Assembly: GCA_949293815.1 (NCBI GenBank)
Contig: CASFEZ010000009.1
Span: 1 to 60,680, forward strand
Source: an uncultured Eubacteriales bacterium
GTDB lineage: Bacteria > Bacillota > Clostridia > Oscillospirales > Acutalibacteraceae
Length of the DNA stretch: 60,680 nt
Direction: 5' to 3'
Shown here: positions 43,111 to 51,167 of the stretch, one piece after another
Position numbering within the stretch: position 1 is the first letter of the stretch
Layout: each line of letters opens with the position of its first letter
Made by a program: the position numbers and the translations under genes
Notes under the pieces: generated by a model
The model's input: only the letters and a program-made list of their open reading frames with translations
Database searches by the model: none
Told to the model about the DNA's origin: nothing

Positions 43111-43341
43111 TCAGCCCTGTTCTTCAGTGATTTCTGTATTTCTGATTTCTTCGGGTTCTATAATTTTATATTTATGCGCCAGCAATTCATCGATGGCAAT
43201 GCTAATGGGCTTTTCTTCAATAATTTCCCCTTGTTCCTCAGCTTCGGTAACAATTTCCCGCGCTCTTTTTGCGGCAGCCGTTACCAGGGAATACCGGCTG
43301 ATATGGTCAGCGAGCAGAAGTCTTAAATCAGGATTCATCAT
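43111..43341 (-). CDS. rpoZ: RNA polymerase omega subunit
   Basis: A 76-residue RpoZ that stabilises the beta' subunit of RNA polymerase. The family segment SRYSLVTAAAKRAREI and the later KPISIAIDELLAHKYKI are seen. It lies between gmk and priA as in Firmicutes generally. Either of the first two Met codons may be used. Confidence 0.93.
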   Translation of the reverse strand: MMNPDLRLLLADHISRYSLVTAAAKRAREIVTEAEEQGEIIEEKPISIAIDELLAHKYKIIEPEEIRNTEITEEQG

Positions 43342-43362
43342 AATACTATCAACCTTTCTGTT

Positions 43363-43950
43363 TTATTCCGTTTGCGATGCCGATGCATACACCTTGATAA
43401 TATCGTAGATGGTGCGGACGGCTTTATCTAAATCATCGTTGACAACAACATGTTTGTAAATCCGGCTTTTCTCCATTTCATCGGCGGCAATTGCCAGACG
43501 CTTTTTAATCGTATTCTCATCATCAGTGCCGCGGTTTCTAAGACGCTCCTCCAAAATAGTTGTGGAAGGCGGCATCAGAAAAATAGAAAGCGCATCGGGA
43601 TATTTGGAAATAATATTGGCAGCGCCTTTAACCTCAATAACAAGCACAATCACATTACCGGCGCGAATTTCACGCTCCACTTCGGTTTTCAGGGTGCCGT
43701 AATAATTATTATCATACTGCACATATTCTATGAATTCGCCGTCTTCTATCTTTTGCTCAAAGACATCCTTTGTCAGAAAATAGTAGCTGAATCCCTCAAT
43801 TTCATCGCAGCGGGGCTTTCTGGTGGTTGCGGAAACAGATGGTTTAATGCGGCTGTCCATTTCCAAAAGCCGGTTCAGCACCGTATCTTTTCCGCAGCCC
43901 GAGGGACCGGACAGGACGACCATAACGCCTTTCGCATCAGTTGAGTTCAT
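43363..43950 (-). CDS. gmk: Guanylate kinase
   Basis: A 195-residue enzyme that phosphorylates GMP to GDP. P-loop GPSGCGKDT (residues 15-23; the usual form is GxGKGT or GxGKST), GMP-binding [14 protein letters not shown] and YYFLT are present. Start at 43950 overlaps the end of remA by 14 bp, with GAGGAG about 10 nt upstream; the alternative start at 44034 lies deep inside remA. GTP supply and the (p)ppGpp-linked omega subunit sit together, as is usual. Confidence 0.95.
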   Translation of the reverse strand: MNSTDAKGVMVVLSGPSGCGKDTVLNRLLEMDSRIKPSVSATTRKPRCDEIEGFSYYFLTKDVFEQKIEDGEFIEYVQYDNNYYGTLKTEVEREIRAGNVIVLVIEVKGAANIISKYPDALSIFLMPPSTTILEERLRNRGTDDENTIKKRLAIAADEMEKSRIYKHVVVNDDLDKAVRTIYDIIKVYASASQTE

Positions 43951-44212
43951 CTGGCACATTCTCCTCTGTATCTTCGTTATCTTCGTCCAGGCGACCTGCA
44001 ACGGTTTCTGCCTGTAAATAGGACAGAATAACATGGTCGCTGTCTGTAATCAGAACCGCTCTGGTGCGGCGCCCCTGCGTAGCGTCAATCAGCAGACCGC
44101 GCTCCTTGCTGTCCTGAATAATGCGCTTAATGGGAGCAGAATCCGGGCTGACAATCGCAATCAGGCGCGAGGCATTCACCAAATTTCCAAAACCAATATT
44201 GATTAGTTTCAT
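43937..44212 (-). CDS. remA: RemA-family DNA-binding regulator (DUF370)
   Basis: A 91-residue RemA protein; in B. subtilis it activates biofilm matrix and osmoprotection genes by binding DNA as an octameric ring. Family features are [32 protein letters not shown] and [12 protein letters not shown]. The last 18 residues are acidic and not conserved. The yicC-remA-gmk-rpoZ order is the standard Firmicute arrangement. Confidence 0.94.
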   Translation of the reverse strand: MKLINIGFGNLVNASRLIAIVSPDSAPIKRIIQDSKERGLLIDATQGRRTRAVLITDSDHVILSYLQAETVAGRLDEDNEDTEENVPDELN

Positions 44213-44233
44213 CCGTAAGACCCTTTCGGAAAA

Positions 44234-45112
44234 TTACTCAATATTTTGAATCTGTTCGCGAATTTTTTCGACTTCGGCTTTGATTTCGATGACTACCTTC
44301 GCGATTTGAATATCCTGCGCCTTCGAGCCAATGGTATTCGCCTCTCGGTTTATCTCCTGCACCAAAAAGTCCAGTTTTCGACCGATAGGCTCACTGCTCT
44401 CCAGCATTTCACGCAGTTGGGAAAGATGGCTGCGCAGGCGCACCGTTTCTTCGGCAACGGCAACTTTATCCGCAAATATAGCCGCTTCAGTCAAAATTCG
44501 CTGTTCATCAACAGCAGCATCCTCCAAGAGCTCCCGCATGCGCGTTTTCAGCTTTTGCATATATTCGGAAACCGTTTGCGGCGAACGGTTTTCAACCGTT
44601 TCGACCAGCGAAACAATATGGTCTGCCCGTGACAAAATATCCGCCTGCAATTTTTCGCCCTCGCGCTCGCGCATAGCGACAAACCGCTCGCATGCAGACA
44701 TCAGCACCGGGTAAACCGCCGACCAGATTTTTTCCTCGTCAGCGGGCTGCTTCTGCACCGTTAAAACATCGGAAAATAAAGCGATTCGGCTTGCGGAAAT
44801 TTCGTCAGGCAAAGAGAAATCCTCGGTTATCTGCCGCAGCGCCTGGTAATAGCCGTTTGCCAGCGCTTTGTTGACACGCACGGAAACCGCTTCATCCTCT
44901 TCTATCTCTATTTGAATGCTGCATTCTACCTTACCGCGCGAAATCACACCCTGAACGGTACTGCGAAGCTTGTCTTCCAAAAAAGAATAGGCGCGAAACA
45001 CCCTGGGGCTGAACTCCAGATACCGGGAATTCACGCTTTTGATTTCAGCGGTGACGGTAATACCGGCGCTGGTGTCCTGCGCCCTGCCGTACCCTGTCAT
45101 ACTGCGCACCAT
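44234..45112 (-). CDS. yicC: YicC/YloC family endoribonuclease
   Basis: A 292-residue YicC-family protein, with MVRSMTGYGRA at the start, a YicC_N domain and a C-terminal DUF1732 with RKLDFLVQEINREANTIGSKA. YicC proteins were recently shown to be RNA endonucleases acting in mRNA and sRNA turnover. Start at 45112 has AGGAGAG 6 nt upstream; a longer start at 45139 would precede the ribosome site. First gene of the remA-gmk-rpoZ unit, with its promoter inside the end of rluB. Confidence 0.93.
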   Translation of the reverse strand: MVRSMTGYGRAQDTSAGITVTAEIKSVNSRYLEFSPRVFRAYSFLEDKLRSTVQGVISRGKVECSIQIEIEEDEAVSVRVNKALANGYYQALRQITEDFSLPDEISASRIALFSDVLTVQKQPADEEKIWSAVYPVLMSACERFVAMREREGEKLQADILSRADHIVSLVETVENRSPQTVSEYMQKLKTRMRELLEDAAVDEQRILTEAAIFADKVAVAEETVRLRSHLSQLREMLESSEPIGRKLDFLVQEINREANTIGSKAQDIQIAKVVIEIKAEVEKIREQIQNIE

Positions 45113-45184
45113 AGACGACTCTCCTGTTAAATCAATCATTCCGCATATACAAAAAACGACATGACACGGAATGTATAATAAATT

Positions 45185-45213
45185 ATCTTATAATAAAACA
45201 GGGAAAAAGTCAA
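45185..45213 (-). promoter_or_regulatory. SigA-type promoter for yicC-remA-gmk-rpoZ-priA and downstream genes
   Basis: On the minus strand TTGACT (45208-45213), 17-bp spacer, TAAGAT (45185-45190). The -35 overlaps the last codons of rluB. The leader of about 65 nt contains a 7-bp inverted repeat (CATTCCG / CGGAATG) with a 23-nt loop. Confidence 0.6.
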
Positions 45214-45947
45214 CCCTTACATACAAGACCGGCGCTTTTTTTCAGCGACAACACCTCATTTTCGGTTAAATGGCGCCATTGTCCCGCCTTGAGCGTACCA
45301 AGTCGAACTTGTCCTATCGCAATGCGTTTTAAGCGTATGGTTTCAATTTGCAGAGATTCCAGCATGCGGCGAATTTGCCTGTTCCTGCCCTCGCGTAATA
45401 TGATTTTGAGCACCGTGCGGTCTTCTTCCCGGGTCAAAACCTGTACGGTGGCAGGCAGGGTCATTTTGCCGTCAAGCAGAATGCCCTCAGCCAAAAGACG
45501 GATTTGCTCTTCGGTAATACCGGGGCGAATGGTAACGCGGTAAACCTTTTCCACATGACCGGATGGATGCGCGAGCGCATTGGCAAGCTCTCCGTCGTCG
45601 GTCATCAGCAGAAGCCCTTCCGAATCCCGGTCGAGCCGCCCGACGGGATAGACACGGGTCCCCACATCCGCCACCAGCTGCGCGACGCATTTTCTGCCGT
45701 TTTCGTCATTCATGGTGGAAACAAAGCCGCGCGGTTTATGCAATGCCAGATAGGTATGTTCCTTTTTTAAATGAATTTTTTTGCCCCGCAGTGTAACAAT
45801 ATCGTGCTTCGGGTCAATTTGCTCGCCGATAACGGCGGTTTTGCCGTTGACACGCACCAAACCGCCGGCAATATATTCTTCTGCTTTGCGGCGGGAACAC
45901 ACACCGCAATCCGCGAGATATTTTTGCAGTCTGATTTTAGGATTCAT
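45210..45947 (-). CDS. rluB: Pseudouridine synthase, RluB/RsuA family
   Basis: A 245-residue synthase with an N-terminal S4 domain (RLQKYLADCGVCSRRKAEEYI, in part) and the catalytic GRLDRDSEGLLLMTDDG motif holding the nucleophilic Asp. RluB-type enzymes modify U2605 of 23S rRNA and RsuA modifies 16S; the neighbourhood (scpA-scpB-dacF) is that of rluB in Firmicutes. Its start overlaps the end of dacF by 11 bp, with GGAAGGA upstream. Confidence 0.92.
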   Translation of the reverse strand: MNPKIRLQKYLADCGVCSRRKAEEYIAGGLVRVNGKTAVIGEQIDPKHDIVTLRGKKIHLKKEHTYLALHKPRGFVSTMNDENGRKCVAQLVADVGTRVYPVGRLDRDSEGLLLMTDDGELANALAHPSGHVEKVYRVTIRPGITEEQIRLLAEGILLDGKMTLPATVQVLTREEDRTVLKIILREGRNRQIRRMLESLQIETIRLKRIAIGQVRLGTLKAGQWRHLTENEVLSLKKSAGLVCKG

Positions 45948-47106
45948 CGTAGTCCTTCCAAAAGAAAATCTTTTCTTTTATCCATTCCAATAATCGCGCA
46001 ATCAAGCTCGTATCCTCCTCGGCGGTCACCACAGACCGCTCGCAGCCATAGGAGAGATAAAGCGGTACACGCATCAGATGGCGTTCATTCGTATATATTT
46101 CCACAAAGCCAACAACATCACCGGCGGATGCAGGCGCGTAGAGAAAGGGGGTATGGTAAACCGCATACTGCCACTCGGCGCCGTCTGTCACATAAAAATC
46201 TGCCTGCGCTTCGGCCAACACGGTACTTGCCGAGCCGCCGACAACAGGAATGGCGATATTGTTGAGAGAAAGAGATTCAGAACGCGTCCGGCTGATGGAA
46301 AACCCGTAATCAAGCATGGCGGCATGGTCATTCCAGTCGTCCGGTGCACATAGCGTAACGGCGATTAAGGTAATACCGTCCCGCTGGGCAGACGAGACCA
46401 GGCAGCGTCCCGCCGCCTTGGTATAACCGGTTTTCACGCCCGTTGCGCCGTCATACATGGATAAGAGCCGGTTATGGTTGGTCAGTACACGCCGATAGGG
46501 CGGATTGCCGTAATACACAACCGCTTCTTCCGAACTGCAAATCGAAGCGAAAACCTCGTTTTGCAGCGCAGCGGCAGCAAGAACCGCCATATCGTAGGCG
46601 GTGGAATAATGTCCGTCCTCGGTAAGCCCCGACGGGTTCATAAAATGGGTGTTTTTCATGCCGAGCGACTCGGCTTTTTCGTTCATTTTTGCAACAAATG
46701 CCTTAACCGAGCCGCCCAAAGCGATGGCAACCGTGTTGGCGGCATCATTGCCCGATGAAAGAAGCATCCCGTAGACCAATCCGCGAATGGTAACGGTATC
46801 CCCCGCCAAAAGCCCCATGGAGGTGCCCTCAATCTGTGCCATTTGCTGCGTAACGGTTACTGTATCGGCAAGCCTGCCGCTTTCGCAGGCCAGCAATGCG
46901 GACATGATTTTGGTTGTGCTTGCCATCGCCCGCTTGGTGTAGGCGTCTTTTTCGTACAGCACCTCGCCGGTGTTGGCGCAAAAAACAATGGCGCTTTCGG
47001 CCGAAACCGTCGGCTCGGAAAGCGCGGCGAAACATGAAAAATCAGTCGCAGCAAAAACTGCAACCGCAAGAAAAAAGGATGCGATTTTCTGAAACACATC
47101 TACCAC
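45937..47106 (-). CDS. dacF: D-alanyl-D-alanine carboxypeptidase (DacF-like)
   Basis: A 389-residue low-molecular-weight penicillin-binding protein that trims the terminal D-Ala from peptidoglycan pentapeptides. A signal peptide (about 1-28) precedes the transpeptidase-like domain with SxxK (S63-T-T-K66), SGN (118-120) and KTG in GVKTGYTKA. A C-terminal beta domain (about 285-370) leads to an amphipathic end (LLEWIKEKIFFWK) that anchors it to the membrane. DacF acts in spore cortex formation in Bacillus. The start is a GTG (47106, or 47097 which is better spaced from AGGTGG) lying inside the hairpin at 47092-47143. Confidence 0.93.
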   Translation of the reverse strand: MVDVFQKIASFFLAVAVFAATDFSCFAALSEPTVSAESAIVFCANTGEVLYEKDAYTKRAMASTTKIMSALLACESGRLADTVTVTQQMAQIEGTSMGLLAGDTVTIRGLVYGMLLSSGNDAANTVAIALGGSVKAFVAKMNEKAESLGMKNTHFMNPSGLTEDGHYSTAYDMAVLAAAALQNEVFASICSSEEAVVYYGNPPYRRVLTNHNRLLSMYDGATGVKTGYTKAAGRCLVSSAQRDGITLIAVTLCAPDDWNDHAAMLDYGFSISRTRSESLSLNNIAIPVVGGSASTVLAEAQADFYVTDGAEWQYAVYHTPFLYAPASAGDVVGFVEIYTNERHLMRVPLYLSYGCERSVVTAEEDTSLIARLLEWIKEKIFFWKDYDES

Positions 47107-47143
47107 CTGCCATCAAAAGCATATGCAGGCGGCAGATGTGTTT
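47092..47143 (-). promoter_or_regulatory. RNA hairpin covering the dacF start region
   Basis: On the minus-strand transcript the arms at 47125-47143 and 47092-47110 form a 19-bp stem with 17 Watson-Crick and 2 G.U pairs and a 14-nt loop. The 3' arm contains the AGGTGG ribosome site and the candidate GTG starts of dacF. No T-run follows, so it is not a terminator. Confidence 0.7.
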
Positions 47144-47160
47144 ATGCCGGTATTCGGCTA

Positions 47161-47553
47161 TTATTCGGTCGTTGTCGAATCGCCTTTTTTGAACTTGCCG
47201 ACCATGTCGGACACCTTATCAAACATTTCGGGCATCATGCTTACCGCGCGCTCCGCAGCGTTGTCATTGCTGAGAATGTGCTTGATGGTAACTTCGCCCT
47301 TGTTGATAATCAAAAAAGCAATCGGCGCAATGGTAATCCCGGCTCCGCCGCCGCCGCCGAAAAGCTCGGCATTGGTTTTCGAGGGAAAATCAGAGCCGCC
47401 GGACGCAAAGCCATATGTAACTTTGGATACGGGGATGATGGTAATTTCGCTGTCTACCTTAACGGGTTCGCCGATAATGGTATTGACATCCACCAGTTCT
47501 CTGACTTTCTCAATGGTAGTAGCAAGAATACCGTTTGCTGACTGTTCTTTCAT
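47161..47553 (-). CDS. gerW: Spore germination/sporulation protein GerW (YtfJ)
   Basis: A 130-residue GerW/YtfJ family protein. It has VNTIIGEPVKVDSEITIIPVSKV, GGGGGAGITIAPIAFLII and a C-terminal charged tail. In Bacillus it is a forespore protein involved in spore properties and germination with L-alanine. It starts directly after the ytfI stop (TAA-ATG), the conserved ytfI-ytfJ pair. Confidence 0.93.
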   Translation of the reverse strand: MKEQSANGILATTIEKVRELVDVNTIIGEPVKVDSEITIIPVSKVTYGFASGGSDFPSKTNAELFGGGGGAGITIAPIAFLIINKGEVTIKHILSNDNAAERAVSMMPEMFDKVSDMVGKFKKGDSTTTE

Positions 47554-48291
47554 TTACAAAGCACCGCCTTCATTAGTATTGGTAGTTTTTGTTGTATGTT
47601 TATCAGATGTTTGCCGGGAAGAGTCGGGTGTTTTAATTCCCTTTAGGAATCGAATCACGACCCGGAACAATAGCTGGAACAGAAGCACGACAACGCCGTT
47701 GGTTAAAACAATCGGACGAAAGGATATCAGACTGTGCAGCTCCCCTTCGGTTTTGCCGGACAGATAATCCGGGGTGATTTCCGCATCATATTTTCCTACA
47801 CGCATGTGCGAGCAGATGTACCCCAGCATAGGAAAAACAACGGAAGCAGTCTTGCCGTAAGCAATTGCGGTAGATGCCGCGTCCCCCGCACCAACGGACA
47901 GCGAGAAAAAAAGCTCCTCGATTTTGATTTTACGCAAAATCTTACCCAAAAAGCCGCCAAGCGCCTGACAGGTCTGGTATAGGATTTCATAAAGCCCCTC
48001 CAGTCCCTCGTTGTTCAAAAAGGCTTTAATGGGGTTGGGCTTTTTCTGTTTAGGCGCAGTTTCCGGTTTCGGTGGTTTTTCCTCGGGCGGTTTTTCTTCC
48101 GCCTTCGGCTTTTCCGGCTTCGGCTTTTTTTTGCCGGCGGGCAGGATATCGAACTTCAAAAATGCCCATTTGATATGTAGAAAAACCTTGTCCCGATAAT
48201 CAAATTGAATCAGCACACGAATACTTAAAATGCAGCATATCAGAGCGACAATTCCGGAAAGCACCAAAAGGATAATCAAAAAAACCTTCAA
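47554..48291 (-). CDS. ytfI: DUF2953 membrane-associated protein (YtfI-like)
   Basis: A 245-residue protein with an N-terminal membrane helix (about 1-24), a Lys/Pro/Glu-rich segment (about 52-90, many PEKP/KPK repeats) and a C-terminal domain with FFSLSVGAGDAASTAIAYGK and GKYDAEITPDY, the DUF2953 pattern. In Bacillus the gene precedes ytfJ and is linked to sporulation; its molecular role is unknown. The TTG start has GGAGGTG upstream. It has its own promoter at 48328-48356. Confidence 0.82.
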   Translation of the reverse strand: MKVFLIILLVLSGIVALICCILSIRVLIQFDYRDKVFLHIKWAFLKFDILPAGKKKPKPEKPKAEEKPPEEKPPKPETAPKQKKPNPIKAFLNNEGLEGLYEILYQTCQALGGFLGKILRKIKIEELFFSLSVGAGDAASTAIAYGKTASVVFPMLGYICSHMRVGKYDAEITPDYLSGKTEGELHSLISFRPIVLTNGVVVLLFQLLFRVVIRFLKGIKTPDSSRQTSDKHTTKTTNTNEGGAL

Positions 48292-48327
48292 AACAACACC
48301 TCCGCCCTTAAAAACTGCCGTTATCCT

Positions 48328-48356
48328 ATTTTACAACATTGAAGTCTGCCCGTCAA
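48328..48356 (-). promoter_or_regulatory. SigA-type promoter for ytfI-gerW-dacF-rluB
   Basis: On the minus strand TTGACG (48351-48356), 17-bp spacer, TAAAAT (48328-48333), overlapping the end of scpB. The leader would be about 30 nt. Confidence 0.5.
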
Positions 48357-48909
48357 GTACCGAAGGCTCTTTATTTATAGCTTTTAGAGCGTCTGTTTCC
48401 CCCGTTTCCGGAATATCCGGCAATTCTGACAAGTCTTGCAGCCCGAAACAGCGCAAAAAATGTACGGTCGTACCGTAAACCAAAGGTCTGCCGGGTAAAT
48501 CCAGCCTGCCTTTTTCTTCTACAAGCCCTTTTTGGCACAGGGTGTTGATGACACCGGAGCAATCCACGCCGCGCACCTGCTCGGCAAAGGCTTTGGTTAC
48601 CGGCTGGTTATATGCAATAACCGCCAAAACTTCCATGGCGGCATTGGATAAAGGCGCGTTTTTCTTTTTATCCAAAAGCGTGCGAATATTTTCGGAATAG
48701 CCATCTGTGGCGACCAGTTGATATTGGTCGCCGAGGCGCAGCACAGTCAGGGCGCTGCCGCTGGCCTTGTAATGTTCCGCTAATTCCTGGGCAGCATCAT
48801 GAATCTGCTCTTCATCCATCCCGGCTGCCGCAGCCAGACGGGAAACCTCAGCCGGCTCACCGGACGCAAATAAAAGCGCCTCCAATAGCGCGGTATGTTC
48901 ACTAAGCAT
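48331..48909 (-). CDS. scpB: Segregation and condensation protein B
   Basis: A 192-residue kleisin-associated winged-helix protein of the Smc-ScpA-ScpB condensin that compacts and separates chromosomes. Visible features are LEALLFASGEPAEVSRLA, EVLAVIAYNQPVTKAFAEQVRGVD and LVYGTTVHFLRCFGL. It overlaps scpA by 8 bp with GGAGGGGG upstream, so the two are coupled. Confidence 0.95.
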   Translation of the reverse strand: MLSEHTALLEALLFASGEPAEVSRLAAAAGMDEEQIHDAAQELAEHYKASGSALTVLRLGDQYQLVATDGYSENIRTLLDKKKNAPLSNAAMEVLAVIAYNQPVTKAFAEQVRGVDCSGVINTLCQKGLVEEKGRLDLPGRPLVYGTTVHFLRCFGLQDLSELPDIPETGETDALKAINKEPSVLDGQTSML

Positions 48910-49627
48910 GCTGCTCCCCCTCCAATGTCACATCCAATTCAATCGAAAAATCCGTACCGCTGCCGAGAATATGGACAGACCGAGTTTTACACAGCTCCAG
49001 CACTGCCAAAAAGCGGGCGACCAAATCCGACCTGCTTTGTGCATCGCGCAGCCAGGTGCGGAATTTCAGCGGCTTGCCGGGGCGGAGCCGGACGGTTAGT
49101 TCGCTGATTTTTTCGCCTACCGCAATGACCTTTTCGGCAACAATACGGCGAAACGCTTCCACCGGCGGCGGCATACGGCGAAAATTCCTGCCTGCCGCCA
49201 TCAAATAGGCGCGGAGAATTTCCGTCGGCTCGTGCAGTCTTGCATAGGTTCGGTCGATGGGAATATGCGCGGGGCTTCTTGTCGTTAAATCAAAACCGGC
49301 AGTATGCTTTGCAAGCTGAGCCGCAGCTGCCTTGCAGTCGCGATATTCAATCAGCTCGCCGCTGAGTTCCTTTTTCAGCTCCTCCGCCTCATTCGGCTGC
49401 GGGAGGAGGGATACGGTTTTGATATACACCAGCCGCGCTGCCATCTCCAGAAATTCGCTGGCCAGATTCAAGTCGGTCTGCTGCAAGGCGCGCACATAAG
49501 CGGTATATTGCTCTACCAGCTCAAAGATAGGGATATCATTGATATTCAGTTTGTGCTTGGTAATCAAAAACAGAAGCAGGTCCAATGGTCCCTCGAACAC
49601 TTCTGTTTTATAAAGAGGTTTTTCCAC
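48902..49627 (-). CDS. scpA: Segregation and condensation protein A
   Basis: A 241-residue kleisin that bridges the Smc heads. The N-terminal helix bundle begins VFEGPLDLLLFLI with KHKLNINDIPI, a charged middle follows, and the C-terminal winged helix ends in FLAVLELCKTRSVHI. It starts at a GTG with a weak ribosome site, 17 nt after the protease gene. Confidence 0.95.
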   Translation of the reverse strand: MEKPLYKTEVFEGPLDLLLFLITKHKLNINDIPIFELVEQYTAYVRALQQTDLNLASEFLEMAARLVYIKTVSLLPQPNEAEELKKELSGELIEYRDCKAAAAQLAKHTAGFDLTTRSPAHIPIDRTYARLHEPTEILRAYLMAAGRNFRRMPPPVEAFRRIVAEKVIAVGEKISELTVRLRPGKPLKFRTWLRDAQSRSDLVARFLAVLELCKTRSVHILGSGTDFSIELDVTLEGEQHA

Positions 49628-49644
49628 AAAAACAAATCCATTCT

Positions 49645-50316
49645 TCAGCTAAATAAACGAAACGGCAGAGACGCGATAAAGTTGATGCCCTGCGAGCAAA
49701 GCGACGTCAGTCGTGACAAAGGTGTAGAAAGCGCACCGGTAAACATCAGCAAAAGCAGCGCCAGCATAATATACCGTTCGTATTGCAATATTTTATAATA
49801 ATAGCGGTCAGGGATAAAGACGGTAAACAATCTGGAACCGTCCAGCGGCGGAATAGGCAGCAGATTAAACACCGCCAGATTGATGTTTATCGAGCCCACA
49901 AAATACAAAAAGGTGGAAAGAAGCACGCAGATATTCGAGGAGAACAGCGCGAACACATTACTGAAAAAGAAATAAAACAATGCCATCAAAAGATTGGAAA
50001 TCGGACCGGCTGCCGCAGTGATTGCGAATCCTTTTTTTCTGTCCTTAAAATTACGGATATTCACCGGCACCGGCTTTGCATAACCGAAACCGGTAAACAG
50101 AATCAAAAGCGAGCCCCATAAATCCAGGTGCTTCAGCGGATTTAAGGTAAGCCTGCCCAGTTGTCTTGCGGTGGGGTCGCCCAATTTGTCGGCTGTCCAG
50201 GCGTGGGCAAATTCATGCACCGGCAAAACACACAGCAGAATAAACGCCTTTGCAATCAGCTGAATAAAAAAGCTGATGTAATCGCCGCTTGCGAGGTAGC
50301 GAAACATTTGAAACAT
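49645..50316 (-). CDS. Site-2-protease-like zinc metalloprotease (M50)
   Basis: A 223-residue membrane protein of the M50B site-2 protease family. HEFAHAW (H34, E35, H38) and NLLPIPPLDG supply the zinc ligands, with about five hydrophobic helices around them. Such proteins cut within membrane helices. The family form without PDZ or CBS domains is common next to scpA in Firmicutes and its substrate is unknown. Its ATG shares one base with the TGA of prmC. Confidence 0.92.
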   Translation of the reverse strand: MFQMFRYLASGDYISFFIQLIAKAFILLCVLPVHEFAHAWTADKLGDPTARQLGRLTLNPLKHLDLWGSLLILFTGFGYAKPVPVNIRNFKDRKKGFAITAAAGPISNLLMALFYFFFSNVFALFSSNICVLLSTFLYFVGSININLAVFNLLPIPPLDGSRLFTVFIPDRYYYKILQYERYIMLALLLLMFTGALSTPLSRLTSLCSQGINFIASLPFRLFS

Positions 50317-51167
50317 CAGTTATCCCCTTTCTGACCGCAAACAAAGCGGTCGGTACCGTAACAGTCGGGTAAAATTTGCAGCCCAGTAAGTGCGCGGGAA
50401 AATAGTTTTGCAACCAGAGGCGGCTGCCCTTCGCCGGTTTCCACAGCAGCCAGTGAGCCGGTTTGCAGAAAAGGCAGCCATTTTTCAGCAATGACACGGT
50501 AAAAATCCAATCCGTCTTCCCCGCCGTCCAGCGCCATGACCGGTTCCCGCCGCACCTCGCGCTGGAGAGTTGGCAGCTCACCGGCGGCGATATACGGCGG
50601 ATTCGATAAAAGCAAGTCCGGCGCCGAAGCACACAGCGCGGGAAATCCACAGGCTATATCATATTCTAAAATTACCGCATTGTCCAGCGCATATTTTTCC
50701 CGGTTTTTCCGGGTATAGACCAGCGCTTTTTTAGAATATTCCAGCAGATACACCCGGCTATCGGGAAAATGCTTTGCCAATGTCAAACCGATACAGCCGG
50801 AACCGGCACAAAGGTCATAGACCACCGCATTTGGATGTGCGGCGAGGTATGACAAGCCGATATCCACCAGTTTTTCCGTTTCCGGACGGGGAATCAGAAC
50901 CCCTTCGCCGACAAAAAAGGTCATGTCGTAAAAATCCCAAACGCCCAAAAGATATTGCAGCGGCTCACCGGCGATTCGTCTTGCAATAAGCGTCTGAAAA
51001 TACGCGACCTCCTGCGGTGCAGCCTGCCGCTCGCCGTAGCGAAAACGCTCGGTGCGTCCAAGCCCGAATACGGATTCCACCAGACAGGCGCAGTCAAACG
51101 CCGCGTCAGGCACCCGGTTGTCCGCCAAATCAGCAACGGCAGAGCGGAAAAGAGCTTCCACTGTCAT
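50316..51167 (-). CDS. prmC: Release factor glutamine methyltransferase PrmC
   Basis: A 283-residue SAM-dependent enzyme that methylates the Gln of the GGQ motif in release factors RF1 and RF2. It has an N-terminal helical domain, VYDLCAGSGCIGLTLA as SAM motif and SNPPYI as the catalytic NPPY. prfA is not adjacent here. It overlaps yqhQ by 4 bp (ATGA). Confidence 0.94.
   Translation of the reverse strand: MTVEALFRSAVADLADNRVPDAAFDCACLVESVFGLGRTERFRYGERQAAPQEVAYFQTLIARRIAGEPLQYLLGVWDFYDMTFFVGEGVLIPRPETEKLVDIGLSYLAAHPNAVVYDLCAGSGCIGLTLAKHFPDSRVYLLEYSKKALVYTRKNREKYALDNAVILEYDIACGFPALCASAPDLLLSNPPYIAAGELPTLQREVRREPVMALDGGEDGLDFYRVIAEKWLPFLQTGSLAAVETGEGQPPLVAKLFSRALTGLQILPDCYGTDRFVCGQKGDN

Noticed and set aside
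43883-43908. Guanylate kinase P-loop with Asp (GKDT) as a sign of an inactive enzyme
   Set aside because: Firmicute guanylate kinases often have GKGT here, the following Thr is kept and the rest of the protein is intact.
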